From Verrucomicrobiia bacterium (GTDB lineage Bacteria; Patescibacteriota; UBA1384; CAILIB01), in contig DATHWI010000073.1 in the NCBI GenBank assembly GCA_035460805.1, forward strand, positions 1 to 37,277: 37,277 nt of DNA, given 5' to 3'. Shown here piece by piece: positions 30,876 through 37,242 of this stretch. Numbering within the stretch: the stretch's first letter is position 1; the number at the start of each line of letters is the position of its first letter. The notes below the pieces were generated by a model. The model saw only the letters and a program-made list of their open reading frames with translations, did no database searches and was not told the DNA's origin. Both the position numbers and the translations under genes were made by a program.

Positions 30876-33353
30876 CTACTTAGTAGATGTTTCGCGGAGC
30901 ACTTCGTCCAGAGTGGTAACGCCATTCACCACTTTAATAAGGCCGTCCTGGTACATGGTAAGCATCCCCTCTTTTTGGGACTGGGCTTGGATTTCTGAGT
31001 TAGGGGCATGCTTTAAGGTAAGCTCGCTGATCGGCTCGGTCATGGTAAGCACTTCGTAAATACCCATCCGACCCAGGTAGCCCTTGCCACCACACTTTTC
31101 ACAGCCAACACCCTGGTAGAATTTCACCTCTTTTGGCAGGCGGGCTGCGTCACTTGGGTTGAGCTGGGCGATCTTTGCGACATCCGCTTCAATCTGCGCC
31201 TTGAAACCTGGTGGGAGGCTGATGTCCTTTTTACAGTGAGGGCAGATTTTACGCACCAAGCGTTGTCCTAACGCCACGTTGAGCGAACTCGTAATAAGGA
31301 AGGGCTCAATCCCCATGTTGGTTAAACGAGGGATGGCGCCAGCAGCGTCGTTGGTGTGCAGCGTGGAAAGCACCAAGTGACCGGTAAGGGCGGCCTGGGT
31401 TGCCATATTGGCTGTTTCACCGTCGCGGATTTCACCCACCATGATAATGTTCGGGTCTTGGCGAAGGACAGAGCGTAAGCCTTCCGCGAAGGTAAACCCA
31501 ATCTTAGGGCGGATTTGCGCTTGGTTAATGCCTTTCATTTCGTATTCAACCGGGTCTTCCAAGGTGACCACGTTTACGTTTGGCGTGGCGATGCGGTTGA
31601 GGATGGCGTACAGCGTTGTAGACTTACCAGAACCAGTTGGCCCCGTAGCAAGGCAGACACCGAACGGCTTTTGGATTGCCTCCATAAGGTGTTGGTAGCC
31701 CAGGCCTTCAATGCCCAGCTTCTCCAAGGAGGTAATACCCTTGGACTTGTCCAAGATACGCATTACCACTTTCTCACCATGTACCGTTGGCATGACTGAG
31801 ACACGAAGGTCTACTTGGGCATCATTGAAACTTACGTCAAAGCGGCCGTCTTGCGGGATACGTGTTTCGTCCAAACGGAGGCGTGACAAAATTTTGATAC
31901 GGCTTACCATGGCGGCATGAACATCTGGCGGCAGCTTGATGATATCCATAAGCTGGCCGTCCACACGGAAGCGGACACGCACCTCATCGTCAAATGATTC
32001 AACGTGAATGTCGGAGGCCTTCTCATGAATAGCGTATGACACTACTGCAGCCACAATACGTGGGATGAAGCCCTTTTTGACGTGCTCTTTAAGCTCGTCA
32101 ACCGTATTGACTACGCCCTCTAAGAGCTTTCCAATATCCCCCTCCTCGTCACTGTGTGCGCTGGGCGCAGGAGCGGGTGCGGCAGGTACGGAAGCGTCAG
32201 GGGTAACAGGCTTTACCATCTCGGCAGGCGCGGCGGCGGAGCGGGAAGAGACGCCTGTATCCGGTGCCACTGCTTTTGGCTTTTCTACCGGGGCTGATTT
32301 CTCCAACTTCTCCTTGTCTTCTTCCACACTGTCTTGCACAACTTCCTCTACCTTGCCCGTGCCAAAGCTATGGGCGACCCGCTGGAAAAGCCCTGCGAAC
32401 CCTCCCTTCTCTTCCTCCGTGGAGATGATTGCGGCCTGAACATCAGGGACGGTAACGTCAGCATTGAGGACCTTCTCCACTTCTTGTTCTTCAGGCTGCG
32501 TCTCCCCTTTCAGGTCCATGCGGCTCTGCTCTTTCCTTTTGGTTTCTTCTTGTTTCTTTTTCTCCTCGTCCAACTTATTGGCGTAGTACGCCAACAGGTC
32601 ATCAAGCTGCTTCTCTTCAACTTTAATGAGATGCACCGTGATATCGTTGCTCTTCTCAATTTCTTTGACCAGTTTTTGCGTCTGGCCCATGTTCTGGCCA
32701 TCAGTCACAAACCAATAGCTCTTTGGCGGGAAGAAATCCACGCTTACTAAGCGGTGGGTCTCGGCGTAATCTAACGGCACTCGCTTCAGGTAGTTCAGCG
32801 CAACTGACTGTCCTAACTTGAAGAGCGGCGGAGCCGGAGTAGCATCCTCCCCTTTCTTGGTGGCCGGTGACGAAGTGGAGGATGTAATAGGAACATCCAC
32901 CCTCTTTGCGGGCTCTTCCTGCTTCTTTTCTTCTTTCTTTTCTTCGGGTTTTTCTTGAGGGGTTACCTGCTGCGGCACATCCTTCTTAGGGATGTCAGGC
33001 GCTTTAGGTGGAACCGGGGGCGTGGGGTGAGGGTACGAGCTGAGTACCTTGGCAAAACTCTGGGGGTCGGTTCGGAAAAGGCGGATTGTCCGGCCCACTT
33101 TGCCCTCCATGTCCTTAAGCGCCGTGAAGAAGCCCTGTTTCAACTGCTCAGGGTACACCAAAGCAAGCTTGAGCTCTTTTTCATTTTCCTCAAAGGCAGC
33201 TACTTGGAAGCGCTTCATGGTGTCGAACGAGACACGCTTCAAAACAGCCGGATCAATAGTCCGGCCCTTAAGGTCAATAACGGGAAGGGTGGGCGCAGCC
33301 AAGGCCGGTTTCTTAATTTCCTGCTCGGGTAATATCAACCTTGCCCAACTCAC
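30876..33353 (-). CDS. pilB: Type IV pilus assembly ATPase PilB, enlarged N-terminal region
   Basis: Hexameric motor for pilus extension; 825 residues against about 570 usually. The C-terminal motor is complete: EKASDIHVE near 450, Walker A GPTGSGKSTT at 571, Asp box TLEDPVEYEM, Walker B IIMVGEIRDGETA, His box STLHTNDAA, and the tetracysteine zinc site CPHC/CEKC at about 704 and 751. The extra length lies before it: an N-terminal domain (to about 105), a Pro/Lys/Glu-rich linker, a second small folded segment around 177-260 (PLDYAETHRLVSVDFFPPKSYW), and a long acidic, Ala/Pro-rich linker to about 430. The start is uncertain: a GTG at 33353 or a TTG at 33338. Both overlap the upstream gene. Confidence 0.93.
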   Translation of the reverse strand: MSWARLILPEQEIKKPALAAPTLPVIDLKGRTIDPAVLKRVSFDTMKRFQVAAFEENEKELKLALVYPEQLKQGFFTALKDMEGKVGRTIRLFRTDPQSFAKVLSSYPHPTPPVPPKAPDIPKKDVPQQVTPQEKPEEKKEEKKQEEPAKRVDVPITSSTSSPATKKGEDATPAPPLFKLGQSVALNYLKRVPLDYAETHRLVSVDFFPPKSYWFVTDGQNMGQTQKLVKEIEKSNDITVHLIKVEEKQLDDLLAYYANKLDEEKKKQEETKRKEQSRMDLKGETQPEEQEVEKVLNADVTVPDVQAAIISTEEEKGGFAGLFQRVAHSFGTGKVEEVVQDSVEEDKEKLEKSAPVEKPKAVAPDTGVSSRSAAAPAEMVKPVTPDASVPAAPAPAPSAHSDEEGDIGKLLEGVVNTVDELKEHVKKGFIPRIVAAVVSYAIHEKASDIHVESFDDEVRVRFRVDGQLMDIIKLPPDVHAAMVSRIKILSRLRLDETRIPQDGRFDVSFNDAQVDLRVSVMPTVHGEKVVMRILDKSKGITSLEKLGIEGLGYQHLMEAIQKPFGVCLATGPTGSGKSTTLYAILNRIATPNVNVVTLEDPVEYEMKGINQAQIRPKIGFTFAEGLRSVLRQDPNIIMVGEIRDGETANMATQAALTGHLVLSTLHTNDAAGAIPRLTNMGIEPFLITSSLNVALGQRLVRKICPHCKKDISLPPGFKAQIEADVAKIAQLNPSDAARLPKEVKFYQGVGCEKCGGKGYLGRMGIYEVLTMTEPISELTLKHAPNSEIQAQSQKEGMLTMYQDGLIKVVNGVTTLDEVLRETSTK

Positions 33354-33606
33354 TTGGGCTGTAATTCACGCCGCCACTAGTAGCTGCAGTAGTGGTGGTG
33401 AGGGGGACGGTGAGTGCAAACACACCCTTCTCTTTTTGTGGGTCCAATTCAGTAGCAATGACCTGTGTCTCAAATGCATGGGCCGTTGCGGGAACTTCCG
33501 CTGGGGTAGTGGCCATATAGAGGTAAGCCTGGAAACCAACTACACCCAATACAACTGCCCCGACAAGGATGGCCGATATAAGCGCTGGAGTAATACGACG
33601 AGCCAT
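33313..33606 (-). CDS. Small single-pass membrane protein in the pilus operon
   Basis: 97 residues. After MARRITP there is one membrane helix (ALISAILVGAVVLGVVGFQAYLYMA), then a Thr-rich external part of about 65 residues without Cys. The ATG at 33606 has AAGGAG six bases upstream, so it is translated well. It lies between pilO and pilB, and its end overlaps the pilB start by up to 41 bases. In other systems PilP, a lipoprotein linking PilNO to the secretin, follows pilO; this protein has no lipobox and no similarity I can see, but by place and topology it may be a PilN/PilO partner. Function is unknown. Confidence 0.75.
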   Translation of the reverse strand: MARRITPALISAILVGAVVLGVVGFQAYLYMATTPAEVPATAHAFETQVIATELDPQKEKGVFALTVPLTTTTAATSGGVNYSPSELGKVDITRAGN

Positions 33607-33615
33607 AGTGTCTCC

Positions 33616-34242
33616 TTATTTCGTTACAGGGCTGAATGAAGCAGAAAGCGTCTCCGCACGGACAATGGCCGCGGCATTCAAGGTAAACTGTCCTGTCGCT
33701 TGGTTCTTTTCCTTATCAACAGCCTGCGCAAGGTTAAAGGTCTCCAGGCTCAATGGGCGCAAGTTCTGCTCCAGTTTGGTGACAAAAGCCAGGAGGTTAG
33801 CGTAGGTGCCCGTGCCTGTTATTGATACTGGAATGCGGACGGCGTTTTCCGTACTATCCATAACTGGCGTCCCTACTTGGTAGGCAGCATCCTTTACACC
33901 AAGGGTGTTCGCCTGGGTTATAAGGGATTCAAGCTGCAGGTAGAGACCCGGCATATCTTCTGTGCGCGGGTAGACATCGTTGACCTTACTAAAGTCCACT
34001 TTGCGCTCTATCTCCATACGCTCTTTGACTTGGTTGAGTTGCAGGCGGGCCGTACTGAGGGCAGCCACATCACTTTCCAAGCCCTTAAGGTTTGCCTGGT
34101 TGGCAGCCAAGCTAGCACGTACCACCTTCAACTGAGGAGAAAGGAATTGGTAACTCCCACCTACTCCCAAAAGGAGAAGGACGATGCCACCAAGAAGAAC
34201 ATTTTTGTTCGACGAACCAGATTGGTTTTGGAGTGAGGCCAT
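33616..34242 (-). CDS. pilO: Type IV pilus alignment protein PilO
   Basis: 208 residues with short cytoplasmic N-terminus, one membrane helix (NVLLGGIVLLLLGVGGSYQF), a coiled-coil (KVVRASLAANQANLKGLESDVAAL ... RLQLNQVKERME) and a ferredoxin-like external domain (MPGLYLQLESLITQANTLGV ... VRIPVSITGTGTYANLLAFVTKLEQNLRPL). This is the PilO plan, including the Tyr-x-x-Leu-hydrophobic segment before the last helix. It forms with PilN the inner-membrane alignment complex. It starts at the ATG at 34242, one base after the stop of the pilN-like gene. Confidence 0.9.
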   Translation of the reverse strand: MASLQNQSGSSNKNVLLGGIVLLLLGVGGSYQFLSPQLKVVRASLAANQANLKGLESDVAALSTARLQLNQVKERMEIERKVDFSKVNDVYPRTEDMPGLYLQLESLITQANTLGVKDAAYQVGTPVMDSTENAVRIPVSITGTGTYANLLAFVTKLEQNLRPLSLETFNLAQAVDKEKNQATGQFTLNAAAIVRAETLSASFSPVTK

Positions 34243-34243
34243 A

Positions 34244-34837
34244 TTATTGAGCTGGAATTACCTGCTTGAGACTGCCTGCGTCAATGACCAGAGGCTGAAG
34301 TGTCAACGTGAACGAAAAGGACACGTAATTGCGCCCGGTATCCGCATCGACTACCTTTGCCACTAACACGGGACGCACAGCTGAAAAGTACTTCTGCCCT
34401 TCTGTATCAGTAAAGGCTCGGAAGACTTTGGCATAGGTTGTGTAGTCCGGGACCGTGCCAGAAACCGAAACAACACCCTTGTTGGTAGCCTGGATACTGG
34501 TAACCACCAAGTCTTTGTGGAGGCGCTTGGCAAAGGTCTCGAGAACGGATGGCCAGCGCTTCTGAGTATCGAAAACGGTGTGGAGGCCCTGGGCTTGTTT
34601 AGAGAGAGCCTTAAGCTCATCGGCAGTTGGCTGCAAGGCAGCCAGTTCAGCCTGTTTCTTAGTGATCTCGGTCTGGACAACAGCGGATTGTGCCTTGGTG
34701 GAATGGATTTGCCAAAAGAAACCACCCGCTACGAGGAGGCTGAGAATGCCTCCCACAAGCATAACCAGGCTGGCTGGCTGGACTGGATCTAGTTTTCCAG
34801 GCGAAATAATTGTCGTCGGATCAGTATACGTAGCCAC
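34244..34837 (-). CDS. pilN: PilN-like type IV pilus alignment protein
   Basis: 197 residues: a 20-residue cytoplasmic start, one membrane helix (LVMLVGGILSLLVAGGFFW), a coiled coil (AVVQTEITKKQAELAAL) and an external ferredoxin-like domain with WPSVLETFAKRLHKDLVVTSIQ and GVVSVSGTVPDYTTYAKVFRAF, which is the PilN pattern. The usual INLLP motif that docks PilN to PilM is not present in the N-terminal tail, and no pilM gene is in view. The start is a GTG at 34837, chosen because GGGAGG lies five bases upstream. First gene of the main pilus cluster; a TATACT -10-like box lies at 34873-34878. Confidence 0.82.
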   Translation of the reverse strand: MATYTDPTTIISPGKLDPVQPASLVMLVGGILSLLVAGGFFWQIHSTKAQSAVVQTEITKKQAELAALQPTADELKALSKQAQGLHTVFDTQKRWPSVLETFAKRLHKDLVVTSIQATNKGVVSVSGTVPDYTTYAKVFRAFTDTEGQKYFSAVRPVLVAKVVDADTGRNYVSFSFTLTLQPLVIDAGSLKQVIPAQ

Positions 34838-34872
34838 GCGCCCTCCCTTTACTGACGGTCTTTGCTTGATTC

Positions 34873-34878
34873 AGTATA
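34873..34878 (-). promoter_or_regulatory. Likely -10 box of the pilN-pilC cluster
   Basis: TATACT on the minus strand, with TTGCCT 19 bases upstream as a weak -35 candidate. It lies about 35 bases before the GTG of pilN and is divergent from the tRNA operon promoter. Confidence 0.45.
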
Positions 34879-34906
34879 CAAGCCGGCTTCTTGCCGAGGC
34901 AAGTGC

Positions 34907-34936
34907 TGGACTGGTTTGCCAGATCTGTGGTATGGT
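34907..34936 (+). promoter_or_regulatory. Promoter of the tRNA-Thr/Tyr-rpmG operon
   Basis: TGGACT (34907-34912), 18 bases, then TATGGT (34931-34936) with TGG directly before it (extended -10). The predicted start is at about 34943, leaving a leader of about 190 bases before the first tRNA. Confidence 0.5.
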
Positions 34937-34981
34937 GTCTAGGCAATTGGTTGAGGGTTCTTCAATAGTTTGCGTACAACT

Positions 34982-35138
34982 GCCCTTGTACCGCTACGCG
35001 GTCAAGGACTCGCTCGGGATAAGTCCAAATAAGCACCTTACCTACTCAACGTCCTTTGTATCTCTACGAGATACAAAGACCTTCACTCGGATTCCCCTGC
35101 TGCAAGCGAGCTTGCGCAGTGCAATCCTCACTCAGGCC
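34982..35138 (+). repeat. Three tandem hairpin units before tRNA-Thr
   Basis: Unit A: CCTTG-t-ACCGC-TAC-GCGGT-CAAGG (34984-35007), then tail CGCTCGGGAT (35011-35020). Unit B: CTTTGTATCTC-TAC-GAGATACAAAG (35054-35078, perfect 11 bp), then tail CACTCGGATT (35084-35093). Unit C: CTGC-t-GCAAG-CGAG-CTTGC-GCAG (35097-35119), then tail CACTCAGGCC (35129-35138), whose last bases are the first bases of tRNA-Thr. Units A and B align along about 37 bases and differ by paired changes inside the stem (C-G to T-A and G-C to T-A), which keeps base pairing. Unit C also has outer arms GGATT/AATCC. This is the only content of the stretch between the pilN promoter and the tRNA genes. Confidence 0.7.
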
Positions 35139-35211
35139 CTTGTAGCTCAGTTGGTAGAGCGCGTCCATGGTAAGGACGAGGTCACCGGTTCAATCCCGGT
35201 CAAGGGCTCCA
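35136..35211 (+). tRNA. tRNA-Thr (GGU)
   Basis: Complete cloverleaf: acceptor GCCCTTG/CAAGGGC, D arm GCTC/GAGC, anticodon stem CGTCC/GGACG with loop ATGGTAA (anticodon GGT), T arm CCGG-TTCAATC-CCGG, discriminator T and encoded CCA (35209-35211). Reads ACC and ACU. Confidence 0.97.
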
Positions 35212-35234
35212 AAAAAAATTGAATCCGTCGTTGG

Positions 35235-35309
35235 GCCCCCTTAGCTCAGGGGTAGAGCAATTGTTTTGTAAACAATGGGTCGTCGGTTCAAATCCGACAG
35301 GGGGCTCCA
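35235..35309 (+). tRNA. tRNA-Thr (UGU)
   Basis: Acceptor GCCCCCT/AGGGGGC, D arm GCTC/GAGC, anticodon stem ATTGT/ACAAT with loop TTTGTAA (anticodon TGT), T arm GTCGG-TTCAAAT-CCGAC, discriminator T and encoded CCA. Reads ACA and ACG. Second Thr isoacceptor in the operon, 23 bases after the first. Confidence 0.97.
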
Positions 35310-35314
35310 AATGT

Positions 35315-35400
35315 GGGCAGATACTCAAGCGGTCAACGAGGGGAGACTGTAAATCTCTTGGCGTATGCCTTCCTAGGTTCGAATCCTAGTCTGCCCACCA
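35315..35400 (+). tRNA. tRNA-Tyr (GUA)
   Basis: Acceptor GGGCAGA/TCTGCCC, anticodon stem GGAGA/TCTCT-type with loop CTGTAAA (anticodon GTA), long variable arm as in bacterial tRNA-Tyr, T arm CTAGG-TTCGAAT-CCTAG, discriminator A and encoded CCA. Five bases after the second tRNA-Thr. Confidence 0.97.
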
Positions 35401-35441
35401 AAAAAGTATTCAAATTTATCCATTCCTAACAGGAACACCTC

Positions 35442-35621
35442 ATGGCCAAAAAGGGAAACCGCTCTTGGGTCTACGTGGTGCCGGAAGATAAGGCTGTTCC
35501 CCAGATCCGCATCCAAACAGAGCGGAACAAGGTGAACCTTAAGGAAAAGCTCCGACTTCGTCTTTTCCATCCGAGCATTCGTAAGCATGTCTGGTTCAAA
35601 GAGACGAGCGTTACAAAGTAG
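35442..35621 (+). CDS. rpmG: Ribosomal protein bL33
   Basis: A 59-residue basic protein of the 50S subunit, small enough to be missed easily. MAKKGNRS at the start and KEKLRLRLFHPSIRKHVWFKET at the end follow the bL33 plan (LELKKFDPxxRxHVxYKE in E. coli). The middle (VYVVPEDKAVPQIRIQTERNK) is where L33 has its beta strands. No zinc cysteines are present, so it is the Cys-free form. The ATG at 35442 has AGGA eight bases upstream. It lies 41 bases behind tRNA-Tyr; rpmG next to tRNA-Trp is a common bacterial order, here interrupted by an HNH gene. Codon use resembles that of the other housekeeping genes. Confidence 0.88.
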   Translation: MAKKGNRSWVYVVPEDKAVPQIRIQTERNKVNLKEKLRLRLFHPSIRKHVWFKETSVTK

Positions 35622-35628
35622 TTTGATA

Positions 35629-35682
35629 CAGCTGGTAAAAACATTGTCTGCACTACGTGCTCAATAATGTGATTGCCAGCTG
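35629..35682 (+). repeat. Long nested hairpin after rpmG
   Basis: Outer stem CAGCTGGTAA/TTGCCAGCTG (35629-35638 with 35673-35682, one G-U pair), inner stem ACATT/AATGT (35641-35645 with 35666-35670) and apical GCAC-TAC-GTGC (35650-35660). It begins 8 bases after the rpmG stop. No T run follows, so it is not a normal intrinsic terminator. The apical C-TAC-G triloop is the same as in hairpins A and B before the tRNAs. Confidence 0.6.
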
Positions 35683-35748
35683 TTCTGGTTTATGTGAAAG
35701 TATAATGCCGCCAGTGTCTCCAGACAACCCATTGATTTAGAGTCTACA

Positions 35749-35754
35749 TATAAT
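35749..35754 (+). promoter_or_regulatory. -10 box of the HNH gene
   Basis: A perfect TATAAT 11 bases before the ATG at 35766. No -35 box is clear at 17-18 bases and there is no Shine-Dalgarno sequence, so the transcript would start about 5 bases from the ATG. Confidence 0.5.
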
Positions 35755-35765
35755 ATCCTCCCTAT

Positions 35766-36116
35766 ATGTCTACTCCCGAATGGCGCGCAAATAATCAAGA
35801 TAAGCTCCGCGAGTACCGTCGTCTCTGGTACTACAGAAATGTTGAGCACGCAAAAGCTAAAGTTTTAGCGAGGAGAATGGAGCTCGTACGGTTTATAGAA
35901 GAAATAAAAGCGAATCTTTCCTGCGAGGTTTGCGGAGAGAACCATCCACGGTGTCTCGACTTTCACCACAGGGATCCTGCGCAAAAGAAGGCTCTAATTG
36001 GAGGGATTGCCCGAAAAAAATCATGGAAAAAGGAGCGTATAATAGAAGAAATCAATAAATGCTCCGTACTGTGCTCCAACTGTCACAGAAAGTATCATGC
36101 ATCCATAGGCCCTTAG
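35766..36116 (+). CDS. HNH-type nuclease family protein
   Basis: 116 residues. The N-terminal 50 residues are basic and helical (WRANNQDKLREYRRLWYYRN), as for DNA binding. The C-terminal half has the zinc-ribbon HNH pattern: Cys53/Cys56 (CEVCG), the core DFHH at 65-68 followed by RDP, KKALIGGIARKKSW, then KCSVLCSNCHRKYH with Cys103/Cys106, His107 and His111. Such proteins are nicking or cutting endonucleases, often free-standing homing or phage-type enzymes. Base composition is more AT-rich and it uses AGA, AGG and ATA codons more than its neighbours, a sign of transfer. It sits between rpmG and tRNA-Trp, and its last ten bases are the 5' end of the tRNA. It could be an intact mobile gene or domesticated. 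Confidence 0.82.
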   Translation: MSTPEWRANNQDKLREYRRLWYYRNVEHAKAKVLARRMELVRFIEEIKANLSCEVCGENHPRCLDFHHRDPAQKKALIGGIARKKSWKKERIIEEINKCSVLCSNCHRKYHASIGP

Positions 36117-36180
36117 TTTAGTGGTAAAACGTCGGTCTCCAAAACCGCAGTTGAGCGTTCGATTCGCTCAGGGCCTGCCA
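36107..36180 (+). tRNA. tRNA-Trp (CCA)
   Basis: Acceptor AGGCCCT/AGGGCCT, anticodon stem CGGT/ACCG plus one weak pair, loop CTCCAAA (anticodon CCA), T arm TGAGCG-TTCGAT-TCGCTCA-type, discriminator G as in bacterial tRNA-Trp, encoded CCA. Its first ten bases are shared with the end of the HNH coding region. Confidence 0.96.
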
Positions 36181-36182
36181 AG

Positions 36183-36219
36183 AAAGAGTCAAACACCTCG
36201 CCGTGTTTGACTCTTTTTT
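36183..36219 (+). terminator. Strong rho-independent terminator of the tRNA operon
   Basis: AAAGAGTCAAACAC / GTGTTTGACTCTTT (36183-36196 with 36203-36216), 14 perfect base pairs with a six-base loop, followed by TTTTTTG. It starts 3 bases after tRNA-Trp. Confidence 0.95.
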
Positions 36220-36269
36220 GTACTGAAGTGGGAATCAGGCCTTGAGAAATTAGTAATGAAATAGGCTCT

Positions 36270-36303
36270 GGATAGTGACTTCAAGCTATCCTTTTGCTAA
36301 AGT
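36270..36303 (+). promoter_or_regulatory. Candidate promoter with inverted repeat before the 36358 gene
   Basis: GTGACT (36275-36280), 17 bases, then TAAAGT (36298-36303). The inverted repeat GGATAG/CTATCC (36270-36275 with 36286-36291) overlaps the -35 box and could be an operator. The start would be near 36310, about 48 bases before the gene. Confidence 0.4.
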
Positions 36304-36357
36304 CCGGCTAGCACCTCGACAACTTGATGCATCCAGATGCACGTGATAGGAGACCCC

Positions 36358-37188
36358 GTGGAAAGAATTGTTAGTATCCCAGATGAGCTAAGGCAAAACC
36401 CCCTTCTCTTTCAGCGAAACTTTGATGGCTTTGGCTATGTGCCAGGAGCCGAATTCAAATCACTGGAGACACAGGCTAATGAGTTCTCGGCTATGATGCC
36501 CGAGCTAGTCTACGACCCCTTAGCGCTAGCTCCCTACAAGAAGCCAGCCTTCGTCATGCCAGGCGCTGAAGCTTTCTGCCTCATGGCGAAGGTTTCAGCT
36601 TTGGGAAAACGCTACGGCATTCAAGATCCGTACACGGCTGGATATCCCCATATTACAGCCCATTACATTCACGAGTTTCGGGAAAGTATCTCTCTACAGA
36701 TTGGTGGAAATAAAAACCCAACCTATGAAGAAACTTTTCAGCAGCTCTGCGCGGGAGAGAATGGACCTAGACAGGTTTATCCTCACCTTGTACCACTCAT
36801 TGAACGACTTGAAGAAGAAGCCCTTGGCGACTATCTGGCCATGCCAGTGAATCTCGGGGTTCTGTTTCAATCTTGGAACTCACGTGCTGTCGCTACCGTG
36901 GCGCCGCAGCTTGGTATGCTGCCGCTCTGCGCTGCTCACTTCTTTTCGCTCATGCTAACTCACTCACACTTTGTGGCTCCGATCCCGCCGGATTCGCCAT
37001 ACATCGAAACATTGCGCTTGGGATGCCCAGGAGACTTCTGGGCTGGTGAGCATCCTAAAGGGATCGACGGCGAGCAGCATATGAGCATTCGGTTTAGGCG
37101 CGGAAGTCGCACAAACCTGAGTACCCATGTCGATACAGAGCGCTGTTACGGCTACGAATCGTGGGCGGTAGGATTCCTGCCGCTTTAA
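36358..37188 (+). CDS. Unrecognised cytoplasmic protein
   Basis: 276 residues starting at a GTG (36358), chosen because AGGAGA lies six bases upstream; an in-frame ATG seven codons earlier (36337) has no such site. There is no signal peptide and no clear membrane helix. Visible features are a Pro-rich middle (LAPYKKPAFVMPGAEAF), a His-rich stretch HITAHYIHEFRE near residue 123-133, aromatic and His residues in LLFQSW and HFFSLMLTHSHFVAPIPPD, and a C-terminal half with GEQHMSIRFRRG. The clustered His could bind metal, but no known motif is complete. The last residues are YESWAVGFLPL. A further gene follows after 54 bases, probably in one operon. No function is proposed. Confidence 0.75.
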   Translation: MERIVSIPDELRQNPLLFQRNFDGFGYVPGAEFKSLETQANEFSAMMPELVYDPLALAPYKKPAFVMPGAEAFCLMAKVSALGKRYGIQDPYTAGYPHITAHYIHEFRESISLQIGGNKNPTYEETFQQLCAGENGPRQVYPHLVPLIERLEEEALGDYLAMPVNLGVLFQSWNSRAVATVAPQLGMLPLCAAHFFSLMLTHSHFVAPIPPDSPYIETLRLGCPGDFWAGEHPKGIDGEQHMSIRFRRGSRTNLSTHVDTERCYGYESWAVGFLPL

Positions 37189-37242
37189 CTTTCTTGCCGC
37201 CTAGAAACCGGCCCCGACCGTTCGCCAATAGGAGGTGGACAC

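Noticed and set aside
34578-35222. Plus-strand frame running through the hairpin units into tRNA-Thr
   Set aside because: It covers pilN in the opposite direction and ends in a tRNA gene; no ribosome site.
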